This document shows positions 24,041 to 35,653 of a stretch of DNA of 64,000 bases, piece after piece (positions within the stretch are counted from its first letter, which is position 1; every line of letters begins with the position of its first letter). The position numbers were made by a program, and so were the translations under genes. The notes under the pieces were generated by a model that was not told the origin of the DNA, did not search any database, and saw nothing but the letters and a program-made list of their open reading frames with translations. Source of the stretch: Collybia mongolica (taxonomy: Eukaryota > Basidiomycota > Agaricomycetes > Agaricales > Clitocybaceae); the NCBI GenBank assembly GCA_013420905.1, contig JAAXNY010000020.1, forward strand, positions 248,001 to 312,000, written 5' to 3'.

Positions 24041-25277
24041 ATGTCTTTTCTTGTCCAATCACTCCATAGGGCATTCCACATAACAGCGCTAATCGTGGTA
24101 CTGGTACTCTCCCTTTTGCTGTCTCTTCGTCTTCTCGGTCACTCCTTGATTATCCGGTCTTTTCGGTTACGCTCATCCACGCTTTCTCTATTCGCCCTGA
24201 AATACACCTATAAGCCCTCTAAATGGCATTCCGCACCTGCAACATTGTCTTGTTCATCGCCACATCTCCGTATCGCTCTGCATCTTCCACGCCTTTCGAA
24301 CCCCACTATTCTTATCCTGACATTGTACAATTATGAATTCGCCGACGCTGAGCACTGCATCTCCCTTACCAAAATCAAGGTCGTCGTCTCACTGTTCCCC
24401 GTTCTTATTCGTGTTTCAGCAGGACCCTTCTGTGCCGTGACGCTCGATGATTTCAGGGTTCGAGTGTTCTCTTCCGAGCACACGCCCCCATGGATACAGG
24501 GGTTACGAGAGAACCTGGTATACACCGTCTTGAACGGAGATACGTTCCGCTTGGATAATCTGGAGACAAATGTCATTATCAGCACCATCGGAGGAAGGGG
24601 CACTACAGTTGACACGGACGAGGCATGCCAGGTAACTGACGTGCCCAAGTCATACCAAAATGGCACTTACGACGCCAGCGAAACACACCATGTTGCTGAA
24701 AAAGGCGCACCCTCTGAGGAAGGTCAGAAGCGACCCTCAGAAGATGCAGGCGAAGAAGCCATTGTAAGCATGAACTCCTCTCAATGGCACATTCGGAACT
24801 TCCAGTACCGACAATATATATTCGGAACCCTTGCCGCCCAGCTTCGGCGTTCTTGGGATGGGGAAAGGGGATCTTTCGTACTTATTGCGAAGGAGTCGAG
24901 GTGGGTGCAAGCGACACGACCATACAAGGCATCTTCATCCGGAAAGGCGAAAACGGGATGGAGAGATATCCTCTGGTGCGCTATTCCACTTTTTTATCTC
25001 GTCGTCTAGGAGCTAAACCCAACTTGGACAATTCAGGCATATTCTCCTCACCCCGTTCATTCTTCCTTCGTTTCTTGTACGCACCATCCACGATCCCGGA
25101 TCAGCTATTGACCTATATGTTCCCCGCGCGGACATTACATTCGATCGGTTCCGCTTACAAGACGCAGAGCTTGTGAAACAGGGATGGGGATGGATCAGGA
25201 GGGAGTACGTGGAGCGCAGTGGTGGTGATGTCATGAAGGATGCGATTTGGAAGGCTATTTTGGCATTGTTGGATTAA
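24041..25277 (+). CDS. Conserved-looking membrane-anchored protein of unknown function
   Basis: Two exons (24041-24975 and 25037-25277) joined by a 61-nt intron give 391 residues in frame. The splice creates WRDILWHILLTPFIL and restores a C-terminus (DLYVPRADITFDRFRLQDAE) that does not read in the first exon's frame, which supports the model. The N-terminus has one strong transmembrane helix (ALIVVLVLSLLLSLRLLG). The middle is beta-rich and polar, with an acidic linker near residues 200-240, followed by FGTLAAQLRRSWDGERGSF. The ILLTPFILPSFLV stretch near the splice could be a second hydrophobic segment. The layout suggests a membrane-tethered protein facing the cytosol. I do not recognise the family. 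It lies just outside the transposon block and has normal CpG. Confidence 0.75.
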
Positions 25278-26220
25278 CTAGTTATCATCCGAAAAATCTA
25301 TACACGTACAGATTTTACGTGAACTTTCGCCAACGATAAGGGAAGAGCAAGGGCAATCGAGTTGTCGCTACTCTATGACCCTGATGAAGCGACCATTCAG
25401 CTCTGAATGTGTTCTTTGAGAGCTTTGGTTGGTAAGGTGCCTACAAGGCTGGCATTAAAACAGGTGAGATCAAGTTTGATCGTTTGAAAGAGACAACAAT
25501 GTGTATACTTCGAGATTTCACCAAAAGTTCCAATTGTGGTCGTCTCAACCATTATATGCACCTTGAACAAGAGACGAGATAGCCTCTATCGAATAATATG
25601 AGTGGCGAGCCGTTGGGATTTGAATAAAGATAGAACTAAGATAGACATCATCCGTGATGGGGATTCAAGGTCCTGATTGTGTGAACTTGAGGCAGATGCA
25701 TGCCATATTACCTTCTTCTTTGCAACGGTTCAGTAGGTTGCTCTGGGTGGCACCTCTATTCAGAGTGGCCAAATCGTCGGGGACTCACATACCTTCGTGC
25801 CTTTTCTAAGAGGGGATAAGTATGTGGCGAAGGTGGCGCAGTGCGGGGCTCTTATACAATACATTGCGGTCAAGCGTCAGAGTTATTGTTGGACTCTACC
25901 TTGAGGTTGTCTTCTCTGTGGGTATGTGTTGGTACCGAGGTTTGCTTCAGGTCTTGTCATTGGTAGGGTTATGTGGTCAATGTATGGCATAAGAGGTAAT
26001 CTTAACGTTATTGAAATTTAAAGTACTACAAGGACCTGTGAAGATGTCAATGTGTCCATGTTTCGCGAATTACAATCGGATGAACCTACACTTCGAGTAC
26101 ATATAAGTTGAATGTTGGAAAGGAAGTGTCATCGCGTCACGGCCGAAATCCGATACCCGATACCAGCTCTGCCCTTGTCAAATACGGTCACGGCATCAAC
26201 ACAAGGACTCGACGCACGGC
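25278..26220. other. Intergenic region, nothing recognised
   Basis: About 940 bp between the membrane-protein gene and FCP1 with no long frame on either strand. It presumably holds the FCP1 promoter; no clear TATA box was seen. Confidence 0.4.
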
Positions 26221-29200
26221 ATGGCGTCCAGTCCCACAGAACTATACCTTCCGCCATCGTTACCTTATCCCATAAAAGTAGTTTCTATCGACGCCCAATC
26301 CCCAATCTCAATTCATCGCGGCACGCGACTTCTCAGCTATTCTTTTGTTCATCTACCAGCAGCACCCAACGCTCAACCAGAAACTCGATTTGGTACATGG
26401 GATGCTGCTATCGAAGGGGCGGTGGACAAGTGGAACATAGCGTCTGGGGATGTTATATCTGCACGAAAAGCAAAAGAAAAGCCTGTCGTGGTGATTATTG
26501 AACCATGTAAGCACGGAATGCAGCTCGGGGGTCTATGTGTACTCTGCGGGAAGGATATGACCAAGTAAGACTCCTTTCTAACCCGCCTACTACTCCTCAT
26601 GGGTTTCATATAGCACAGACTACACCGGCTTTTCAGACGCATCTCGAGCGTCCATTCAAATGACACACTCAGCATTCGGTCCCACCGTATCCCTCGAAGA
26701 GGCACAGCGTATCGAGCGGGAAACCGCAGAGCACTTGCTCAAATCGCGCAAGCTATCTCTCATCGTCGATCTGGACCAGACGATCGTTCACGCTACGGTC
26801 GATCCTACGGTAGGGGAGTGGATAGCAGAGGGTGAGCAGTGGGAGGCTAAACAGGCCTCGTCGAGCAAAACCCACTTCAGCGAGTCGGATTCCGACTCGG
26901 ACGATGAATGTAATCCCAACTGGGAGGCACTCAAGGATGTCAAGAAGTTTCGCTTGGGGCCCGAGTCATTTGGCCCACCAGGTGCAAGAGGAGGAAAGGG
27001 GAAGAACAAAGCTATCGAAAATGAAGGGTGTATGTATTACATCAAGCCAAGGTGAGAGATATCATTATCCGGAACTTGAACCATGAATCAAGGTACATCT
27101 TTGCTTTCCCTCTCTTCTCACACACGCAGGCCTGGCTGGAAGGACTTTCTCCGAGAAACTGCCTCCAAATACGAAATGCACGTATACACCATGGGAACGC
27201 GTGCGTATGCGGAGCAGGTGTGCGCCGCAATTGATCCAGACGGCAAGATCTTCGGAGGTCGTTTATTGAGTAGGGACGAAAGCGGCAGTAGGCGTATTCC
27301 GTTTTCAAAAGAACTTAGCACTAAGTTCTTTCCTCCAAGGTTTAACACAGAAAAGCTTGCAAAGACTCTTTCCATGTGATACGTCAATGGTTGTTATCAT
27401 TGATGATCGCGCCGATGTCTGGGAATGGAGCCCGAATCTCATCAAAGTCATTCCATGTTAGTTCCCTCCCTCTTCATCAGAGTCCCCACCCTAAACTTTT
27501 ATTTCAGATGACTTCTTCGTCGGGATTGGAGATATCAATTCGACGTTCCTGCCCAAGCTCGAACCCTTGACGCCAGTGTCAACTCCACCCCGTCCACCTA
27601 CTGGGGAGACCCAAGGACCGCCTTCACTGAATACTGATGTAGGTACCACGGCAACCCCCTCAGTACCCCCCGGAACTCCCACCGTTACGCCACCTCTGTC
27701 GTCGACAACACCAACGACCCCTGAACAAGATCGTGCAGAGCTCACAACCAAAGCGATGCTAACACAAAACAGTTTAGCTCTCGAGGCCCAACTGGAAGAA
27801 AGGCCTCTAGCCAAGAAGCAGGAGGCCCTCCAAGAAGGAGTGGTTCACGAACCTCACCATCATCACCACTCTCAATCCAAACCCGAAGATAAACCGGCTG
27901 GTGTGGAATCTGAAAAAAAGGAAGAGGAGGGTGATAACCGTTCGTCAACGCCAGGACCAGAGAGAGTCAAACAGAAGGCATTATTGAAGAATGATGATTT
28001 CGAGTTGGAGCGAGTCGCTAGGGTATGAAGTTATTGCTGTCACAACTAAGTACTTATTGAGGATCCATTCAGCTTTTGGATGAAGTCCACGAGCGTTTCT
28101 TCACCGCCTATGATTCTCGTTCGCATTCGCCGAGCCACAAACGCAAACCAACGAGCAGACGTGAAATACCACAGTATGACGTCACGGTCAGTTAAACATT
28201 TTAACTTTGGTGCCTCCCGATCCAGGACTGATAACTCAAATATTAGCGGATCATTCCCCGTTTACGCAGTGAAGTCCTCGACGGCGTTCATATTTTGTTC
28301 TCGAGCGTTATCCCCCTCGATACCAGACCGGAAATGACCGAAATATGGAAGATGGCCCATATGTTCGGCGCTCGATGCTCCACAGAGCTGACAAGTGATA
28401 TCACACACGTCGTGGCGGCCAAGGTAAGCTGGAGCGTCCATGTTTAGGATTACTACTTAGGGTTGGCCTATATTGCAGCGAGGAACCGTCAAAGTCGACA
28501 CGGCCCGCAAACGCGGCGGCGTTAAGATCGTATGGTTAGCCTGGTTTACAGACTCGGTGGCGCACTGGCAGCGTCAGGATGAATCCTCCTATCTACTGGA
28601 CGAGCCACCCCTTGCAGGCCCCAGCTCTAGCCCGACCACAGACTCGCAACAAATCTCATCAGACCCTGACCCAGATGCAGATGACTGGGATGAGGAACCG
28701 GGTGAAAGGACGGATGCACTTGAGCTAGCTGCCATCGACTGGGATGATATCAACGACGAGGTAGAGGCCGCGATGAACGAGAGCGACGACGAAAGCGTGC
28801 GGAGTGGGATGAAGAGTGGAAATGTGTCAGAGGAAGAGTGGACGGACGAGACGAATAGTGCGATCAGGTTTGTCCACATCCTTTTCCTTTCAGATCTCTT
28901 GTGGATATCGTTCTGAAACACCGATACGTTGCTTTTACTAGTAGTGTCAATAATACGCCCAAGCTGAAGCGGAAACGATTACGGAGTGTTACGCCTTCAG
29001 ACAGGGGTGGAGGTGGTGCGAATGGGAACGGCAGGGACGTTGATGATATATTGCGGTCGCCACTTGCGAAGCGAAAGAAGTTGGCGGCAGATCGGACAGG
29101 GTACTCGAGACTAAAGGAAGCGATCAGCGCAGATGACCTGCATTCGACTGCGGAGGCGCCAGTGGGAGGAGGTCAGCGTGTGGTGTCGAGTACATCGAGT

Positions 29201-29308
29201 ATCGTGGAGGCGATGGATGAAGGTGATGAAGAAGACGATGATGGTGACGACGAGGAGGATGAGGAGGACGATTTCCTGGCCCGTGAATTGGAGGAAGAGT
29301 GGGGATAG
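26221..29308 (+). CDS. FCP1: RNA polymerase II CTD phosphatase Fcp1
   Basis: Removes phosphate from the heptad repeats of the polymerase II tail and so recycles the enzyme after transcription; a nuclear HAD-superfamily enzyme. The catalytic DxDxT motif reads VDLDQTIVHAT (about 26766-26800), followed by an acidic insert (SDSDSDDE) and the rest of the FCP homology domain across introns: CMYYIKPR, GWKDFLRE, YTMGTRAYAEQV, DESGSLTQKSLQRLFPCD and IIDDRADVWEWSPNLI with the late acidic pair. A low-complexity linker with a His run precedes a BRCT domain (LDGVHILFSS, GARCSTELTSDITHVVA, VKIVWLAWFTDS). The tail is acidic (DDDGDDEEDEEDDF), as in Fcp1 proteins that bind TFIIF. About seven introns. All motifs needed for activity are present. 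Confidence 0.93.
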
Positions 29309-29699
29309 CTGCCAGTGTCAAATGTTTATTCCTTTTGATTTTTTGCGGTCTTCTCCCTACCTTATTATTTTCTTTTGATTCTCTCATTATTGTAGTCTAG
29401 CAAGCAGCATTAGTAAGTGATTCTTTGTACATAGCCCTCTGTATTTCTGTTACTTCCTCACTAGATTCTCTTCGAAATTCTCAATCCGTTGTCTCTTTAA
29501 GAGATTGTTACTGTATCTTAGGAGCCGCCGGGTGGAGGTTCATACCTGTAGTAAGGAAAGGGTTATACCTCGGGACACAAGCAGTGCCCAACAAATGGGC
29601 AAATGGACAAATGATCCGGTTGCTTCTGATCGGCATCGAGGAATACTTCTCCCCCAGGTGCCAGCAGGCCCAGCGCCAGCAGCCACACAATCTACTCTC

Positions 29700-30494
29700 A
29701 TGCCGCCCTCCCCCCCTACCGAGCCCTCCTGGCCCATCCTTCAATTCAACCTCCGCATTGAGGGCCTCGCGCACCCGGGCGTGCCCATATTCCTAGCAGC
29801 CGTAGGGAACAGCGGGCCCGCCGCCACACTCCGCGACGCCGTCCTCGCAAGCTTCGCATGGCTCTACAACCCCCAGACCGCACCGCGGGCAGTCCAGACG
29901 ATCACGCTGGTCCTGCGCGCCATGGAGGGCGTCGCGTACGCCTGCGGGGACGCTGCGCACAAGGAGATCCACTTCTCGCTCGACTACATCCTCAAGTCTG
30001 CGGCGCGCGCGCGGGATGAGGTGTTTGGGGTCTTGACGCACGAGGTCGTGCACTGCTTTCAGTACGATGCGCTCGGGACGTGCCCTGGCGGGCTGATCGA
30101 GGGAATCGCGGGTGCGTGAATCACTATTTTTAGATGAGGCTTTGGGGGAGCACGCATTGATTTCGGGGTGATGGTAGACTATGTGCGTCTCCGCGCGGGC
30201 CTTGCGCCGCCGCATTGGCGGAAAACGGGGGGAGGCGAGTGGGACGCGGGGTATGATCAAACGGCGTATTTCTTGGCGTGGCTGGAGGAGCGGTATGGGG
30301 ATGGGACGGTGCAGGAGCTCAATGCGAGGATGCTTGGGGTGGAATATGATGAGCGGATTTTTAAGCATACGACCGGAAGGCCGGTGAAGAAGCTGTGGAG
30401 GATATATTGTAAATCTTTAGAAGAGGGGGGGGATGTGGCAGTGGTGCAGTTGATTACTGAAGTTTCGGATACCTCAAGTACTGAGACTATCTAA
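29700..30494 (+). CDS. Basic-secretory-protein-like metallopeptidase
   Basis: Two exons (29700-30111 and 30178-30494) give 242 residues. The zinc-site motif HEVVH is at 30039-30053, followed by CFQYDALGTCPGGLIEGIADYVRLRAGLAPPHW, the hallmark of the plant basic secretory protein family, with the third ligand region and the GYDQTAYFLAWLEERYGDG segment in exon 2. Family members are putative zinc-dependent peptidases, in plants tied to defence. No signal peptide is visible after the chosen ATG (MPPSPPTEPSWPI), which is unusual given the family name; an upstream ATG at 29505 would add a non-hydrophobic leader. It is G+C-rich compared with its neighbours. Confidence 0.85.
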
Positions 30495-30550
30495 CATTCT
30501 CCTTTATACACCTCCTGACCCCTCGTTTATTCTCTTGCCCTTTCCCAACC

Positions 30551-31748
30551 ATGAACGCACTCGATTCACATAAGGTAAAGACCTCCACCCTCATATACCC
30601 AGAATCCGGGTTTCCCCCAGAAATATACTCCAACATCATGGACCACATCCCCGACAAATCGACGCTCGCAACATTACTCGCATGCTCCAGGCTCTTCACC
30701 CCCGAAGTCGAGCGGCGACTCCTCCACAGCTTCAGCTCCAGCAACCTCCGACACCAGACCCTCTTCCTCTCCACACTTCTCTCCACCACCCACCCACACC
30801 GCGGGCCCCTCGTCCAGCGCCTCTCCCTGCACCTCCCACACGACCCCCCCTCCGCCGCACCAGTACTCACACTCCTCGCCCAGGCCCTCCCGAGCCTCCC
30901 ACAACTCACCCACCTCGCACTCTCCAGCCAGTACGACACCGACTTCCGCACCGTGCTCCCCGCGACAGACCCCGCGCCCTTCCAGCTGCGCGCCTTCTCC
31001 TGCGACTGGGACGCGCACGGCGACGTCGACCCCCTGCAGCCGGACTTCCTGGCGCGCTTCCTCGCGGCGCAGCACGCCCTCGAGGAGCTCGCGCTCCCGA
31101 ACCGCCACTACCGCCTTGGGCTCCCGCGGGGGGCGCTGACGCGGGTGCGGCGGGTGTGGGGCCCGGTGGGCCTCGTGGGGGAGATTGCTGCGGGGCGCGC
31201 GCGGATCACGCACGCGCGGTGCGAGGGCGGTGTGTTCTGGGGCGACACTGTGCTTGGGGACGGGGTGCTGGGGTTCTTGTCGCAGCTTACGGTTTTAAAT
31301 TTGGGCACGATGCTGGGGAGGCCGTCTTTGGACATTATAGCGGCGTGTCTCACCGCGCTGGAAGTTCTGGTTCTCGGTGGCTTTGACGTGAGTGCCCAGC
31401 ACAGACTTAGGGGCTCTCACCCTGGCTCAGATTTGGCTGACGGGCGCTTTGCTTTAGGCTCGTGACGAAGTGCTCGACTTGCACAAGATACAGACCCTGC
31501 GGCTGTTCGTGTACAGCAAATGCGACGGATATGAGTCCGACTCTTCTAATGCCTCCGCAGAGAATTTTGAGAAGATGGAGAACCTGCAGCGGATGGTGGT
31601 CGGGCAGGATTTTGACAACCGCGGGATGCCGGTGATGCCTTGCCAGTGCTGGGATAGAGGTGGGGGCGGTCCGGTGGAGGTTCTTGCGTTTGAAGGGGCC
31701 AGCTGGGAGTGGGAAGAATGGAAGGAGAAACCGCATGTATATGCGTGA
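30551..31748 (+). CDS. F-box-like protein with leucine-rich C-terminal region
   Basis: Two exons (30551-31387 and 31458-31748, intron 70 nt) give 375 residues. An N-terminal F-box-like segment (FPPEIYSNIMDHIPDKSTLATLLACSRLF) is followed by leucine-rich text (LPQLTHLALSS, ALEELALPN, LTVLNLGTM, LTALEVLVLGGFD) and a C-terminal piece with GQDFDNRGMPVM. It is probably one of many agaric F-box-type adaptors. The start is the first ATG, 10 nt after a pyrimidine-rich leader. The intron and second exon are repeated, broken, just downstream (31860-32240), showing recent local duplication. Confidence 0.75.
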
Positions 31749-31859
31749 AAATTATATTTATTCTGAAATTCCTAAATTTCTGGGAAAAGATCCAGGGGAC
31801 ATGGAGTACCCCCGCGGACGGTCAGGACGGCATGCTGAGGTTTTTGCCGCAGCTCACGG

Positions 31860-32240
31860 ACGTGAAATTGGACGCTCTTGCGTGCCACCCTGCCGTACTG
31901 GAAGTCCTAGTCCTCGGCGGGTTCGACGCATGTGCTAATCCCGTATTTGGGCTGGCTTGGATTTGACTGATGGTCCTCAGGGTACGCGCTGGACTCGCGA
32001 CGAAATCATCGGCATGTATAAAATCAGGAGCGTGTGGTTCGTGCGGCTTGAGCACGACAGATCCGAGCCTTCCATTGTCTCCGAAGGGAATTCTGAGATG
32101 AAGAATATCCAGGAAATCGTGATTGCGCAGGATTTCGACAGTGACGGGATGCCGGTGATGGCTTGCCAGTAAGAGCCCGGTGGAGGTTCATGTGTTTGAA
32201 GATATCAGCTGGAGATTTGGAAGAGAGACCGCATGTGCAT
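31860..32240 (+). pseudogene. Broken partial tandem copy of the preceding gene's 3' part
   Basis: Repeats the end of exon 1 (LEVLVLGGFDA), the intron, and exon 2 (RDEIIGMYKI, NIQEIVIAQDFDSDGMPVMACQ) of the 30551 gene. A TAA falls just after CQ (32170-32172) where the parent continues CWDRGGG; homology to the parent's CCGGTGGAGGTTC continues past the stop. It lacks the F-box half and any start. Confidence 0.8.
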
Positions 32241-32699
32241 ACACAGGAATCTCAGGCCACTTTCGAATTCCTGGAGACTGATCAGCCCATTGCCTAGCTA
32301 CTGCACTTAGCACGTAGAAGTAGAAGTACTAGATCCACAAGGTAGCAAGATCTCCATCATCGAACGCTGCGTGTATTTTTGGTTAGATCAAACTCACTTT
32401 TGATCACGGGCGTGAACTGTCATGCGCATCTTTTTTTAAATGAATAGGGGCATATGGCAATGAAGCCTGAATTTTGAAAGGAGGCAACAGACAAACCAAC
32501 AGTTGCCAACTCTACAATCTGTGCATTAAATTTTTTTTTGTGTAACAACAGTAAACCAACAGAGAGAGGGGGGGGGGGGATTCGACTGGAGCATGGGGTA
32601 CAGCGGGATAGCAGCACAAAATTACAGGGTATATCGAGGGACTCGGGGTATTATGATCGGCGTGAGGGGTAGGCAATACAAATTCTGCACCGTAAAGCA

Positions 32700-33548
32700 T
32701 CAGTGAGAGTAAGAAAGAGAGACACAAAGATAATACCAACATGGATATATCCCCGCCTCTGCCTCCACGCGCAACACCTCCTCCCTCAGCGCGTCCCGGC
32801 CCTCCTCCAGCCATCGACAGTACTCGACCGCCCTGAAGAGCACGCCGCTCTTCCCTTTCGTCTGTCCCTTCCCCCTGAGGCCGCTGCCCTTGGGCCGGCC
32901 GCGGGTGGGCATGCCAATGCCGTGGGCCGAGCCTGCAGGGGCAAGCAGGGAGATGAGCTGTGCGTACCCGTCGCGGATCGCGTTGCGGCGCTTCTGCTCG
33001 GACATGATGTGGTTCAGGCGCTTCTGCGGCGTCGAGAGGAGCGGCTTCGAGCGAGGGCCCACAGGGGCAGGATCGCTACTACTCGCACTAGCACTCGCGG
33101 GGTTGTTTGTTGCGGAGGAGCGCGAGGAGGAGGTATCGGAGGGCGTGCTGCGGGCCTGGCTGCCCTCGCGCGCATCGTGGTCCATAAGATGCTCGTCTGG
33201 CGGGGGTGGAGCGTGGATCGTCGCTCTGGAGGCGGCGGAGCGGGTGCTAGGCTTGGGACGATTGGAGGTGGAGGGCTCGGGTGCGGTGTTTAGGTGGGGA
33301 TTAGAGTAAGGTGCGTGTGTGTTGGGGACATAGTCTGGATAGGGGAGTTCCTGGGCGGGGTAGTCCCAATTGAGGTCGCCAAAGTTGTCGAGAAAGCCGA
33401 GAATGTCAACGGTCTCTGCTGAGGAGAAGAGATCTGCAGAAGAGGGGAGAGGGGGTGGATTGGGAAAGAGATTGGAGAGAGCAGGATCGAAAGTGAACTC
33501 GAAATCGGAAAAGGGGACTGGAGGTTGTAGTGGATGCTGGTTTGCCAT
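32700..33548 (-). CDS. bHLH transcription factor
   Basis: A 282-residue read ending at 32700. The first two thirds are Pro/Ser-rich and acidic (FSDFEFTFDPALSNLF), probably an activation region. The basic helix (KRLNHIMSEQKRRNAIRDGY) has His180, Glu184 and Arg188 in the spacing that contacts CACGTG/CANNTG E-boxes. Helix 1 runs into a loop of about 35 residues containing TRGRPKGSG, an AT-hook-like core, then helix 2 (GVLFRAVEYCRWLEEGRDAL) and a short zipper-like tail. The last 15 residues may be intron read-through: a spliced C-terminus using a GTATTATC or nearby donor is possible, so the 3' end is uncertain. It is transcribed away from a Zn2Cys6 gene 171 bp off. Confidence 0.85.
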   Translation of the reverse strand: MANQHPLQPPVPFSDFEFTFDPALSNLFPNPPPLPSSADLFSSAETVDILGFLDNFGDLNWDYPAQELPYPDYVPNTHAPYSNPHLNTAPEPSTSNRPKPSTRSAASRATIHAPPPPDEHLMDHDAREGSQARSTPSDTSSSRSSATNNPASASASSSDPAPVGPRSKPLLSTPQKRLNHIMSEQKRRNAIRDGYAQLISLLAPAGSAHGIGMPTRGRPKGSGLRGKGQTKGKSGVLFRAVEYCRWLEEGRDALREEVLRVEAEAGIYPCWYYLCVSLSYSH

Positions 33549-33719
33549 CGTCGCAGGTCGCTATTAACCCTGGCCAACAACTTTTTGGACCGGGTATGCC
33601 GCGTAGAACTGATTGCCGGATTGATGGGCGATGACATAAGCAGTTACCTAATGTTTAAACCGCCGTGAGCCCGACGATGGCCCTCCGTTTCGTTGCCGCT
33701 GCTCGCCGTCGCTCCTGAG
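33549..33719. promoter_or_regulatory. Divergent promoter between bHLH and Zn2Cys6 genes
   Basis: Only 171 bp separate the two start codons of two transcription-factor genes. No obvious TATA box or E-box was seen. Co-regulation is inferred from the distance. Confidence 0.4.
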
Positions 33720-34537
33720 ATGTCGGCGCTCAACTCAGACTCGTCCCCGGCTCAAGATGCTGCCTCCACCATCGACGCCCAGCAGCAGCTCCAACAGCAA
33801 CTCCAACAACAACAGCAGCAAGTTCAGCAGGATCTCCTCGTTCAGCCCATCCAAGGGCCCCCCTCTTCAACTAATGAATCCGCCCGCAAACGTCCGTATC
33901 CTATCCTTTATATCTAGCCGATCGCACCGGCCTTAATCCTCCTCTTCAGCCAAAGCACCCTCCGTCCGCAGGGCCTGTGTAGCCTGCCATGCCGGAAAAA
34001 CAAGATGTAGCGAGGTGCTGCCCTGCCAGGTCCGTCCCCACCCCACTCCACAACTCCCCACCAACCACCCGTCTTACCCCTGACCACTTACAGAGTTGCC
34101 TCAAGCGCGGCCTGGGCCAATCCTGCGCCTACCCAGACCCTGATGCCCCAGAGCAGCAGTCTCATCATACGCCTGGTATGCACCATACAGCTTTCCTCCA
34201 TGACTTCCCAATCAACGTGGACACAGCCTCCGCCGCGCAGGCCTTTGCCCCACCCCCCATGTACGCCACCCTCCAAGGCACGCCCAACCTCTCCCACCAG
34301 CACTACTACGACTACAACGGCACCTTCACCGGCGCCAGCTCATCGACCTTCCGCCCCAATAAGCGCCCACGCAACCTCACAGAGGAAGAGGCCGCCGCCA
34401 TCACCCGCAACTTCAGCCGTGGCGACTTTTACGTGGGCAACAGTGCACCAGTGCGTATCGATCCTCGACTCCCTGTCAGGCTCACTCTGGGAGAAGGCGA
34501 CCACGTCCACTTTACCGTGGGCGAGGCCTTGGTATAG
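33720..34537 (+). CDS. Small Zn(II)2Cys6 transcription factor
   Basis: Three exons (33720-33891, 33950-34029, 34094-34537) total 696 nt and keep frame, giving 231 residues. The splice assembles the fungal binuclear cluster RRACVACHAGKTRC then SEVLPCQSCLKRGLGQSC: CxxC-x6-C-x5-CxxC-x8-C, six zinc-ligand Cys. Before it is a Gln-rich tract (33780-33835) likely to act in activation or to vary in length. After it come a Tyr/Pro-rich region and KRPRNLTEEEAAAI. It lacks the middle-homology domain of large Zn cluster proteins, so it is a short member. Sequence-specific DNA binding is expected; targets are unknown. Confidence 0.88.
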
Positions 34538-35653
34538 GTATAGAAATTTGGGACTCTTCACAGTGTATATATCTACGGTTTTTTTCTTGCTTTTTTACTC
34601 TTGTAGCTTTCACCCGGCCTCTGTTTGTACCATATCTAGTTTTTCTTTTTTGGTTCTTTCTCTTTTATCTTCGCCCGTCGCAAAAATATCGTGTAAATAT
34701 GATGCAGTTTGTTATCTTCATCTACGTAATGACTTTACTTTTGCTATCCCTAAAGTCAAGGCCCCGAGCAAAAGTCGACACAATAACCTTACGATCCCTC
34801 GAACATGCCACATAAACTACATACAGGAATCTTCTCACCAGGTGTCAGATATGTGCCCAAAAGTCTCTTTGTCGGTCTCCTAATTACGATAGAAGGATTC
34901 TAGCGCACTAAGCTAATGGCACCGCACGGCCGGATCCGAGTGTTCCATCCCCGTAACCCAACAAGCTATACATTGATAAAAAGCAGACACCCCTTATTGC
35001 TGTTTTCATAATTGTTGGCGAAACTGCCGTTTTGGACGAAACCAAAAAATTGCGTCATCTCGAGCATCCATCTTGTTTTCGCCGTAGCACACTACAAATA
35101 CGACTCAAATCGGAACAACGAAACATGCGATGAGCTCGTCGTAAGCACGCATTTATGATACATACAAAAAATACAGTAAATAACCGTCTCAAATAATTCG
35201 ATCTTTTTGGGTGCTGGTTATGAGTATTTTGTGCAACTGTTGGCGAGACCCAATTCTGCCCGTTCTAACCAAGTCCGTGATCATATGCAACACAACACAA
35301 ACATGCACGGCTTGCTATTCGTGGCACTGATTGCCCCAAAACTTGTACAGGACGCTGGAATATGTACTGCGTACACCATATGTCTCGTACAAGCCCCCAT
35401 CTGCTCCGGTGCAAGAATGGCACACATACCATGGCCCCTGAGAGCACACTGAGCGGATTGGCCCCGACCATGCTATAAGAAAAAGACCTTCTATTCATAG
35501 ACACGGATACACTTTAAACTAATGTCAAAGCGCAACACGGCCTGATCCTGCCCTACCCCCCGACACGCCGGTAGACAGGGCCGTCCGTCGTGCTCTAACA
35601 AGACATTAATTGACAAAAGCTGAATATCTGAAAAACAAATACACTCACCTCCT
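34538..35653. other. Intergenic region, nothing recognised
   Basis: About 1.1 kb holding the 3' flanks of two convergent genes. It has scattered short frames only and no repeat or RNA gene that I can support. Confidence 0.4.

Noticed and set aside
30682..31386. 234-codon frame overlapping the F-box-like gene
   Set aside because: The extreme Pro/Arg composition is a frame-shifted reading of a G+C-rich exon; the 30551 frame carries the F-box-like and leucine-rich pattern.
32703..33293. Plus-strand frame of 196 codons
   Set aside because: Antisense to the bHLH gene, whose basic helix is unmistakable on the minus strand.
33781..33835. CAG/CAA run as a microsatellite of separate interest
   Set aside because: It lies in frame inside the Zn2Cys6 gene and simply encodes a Gln tract.
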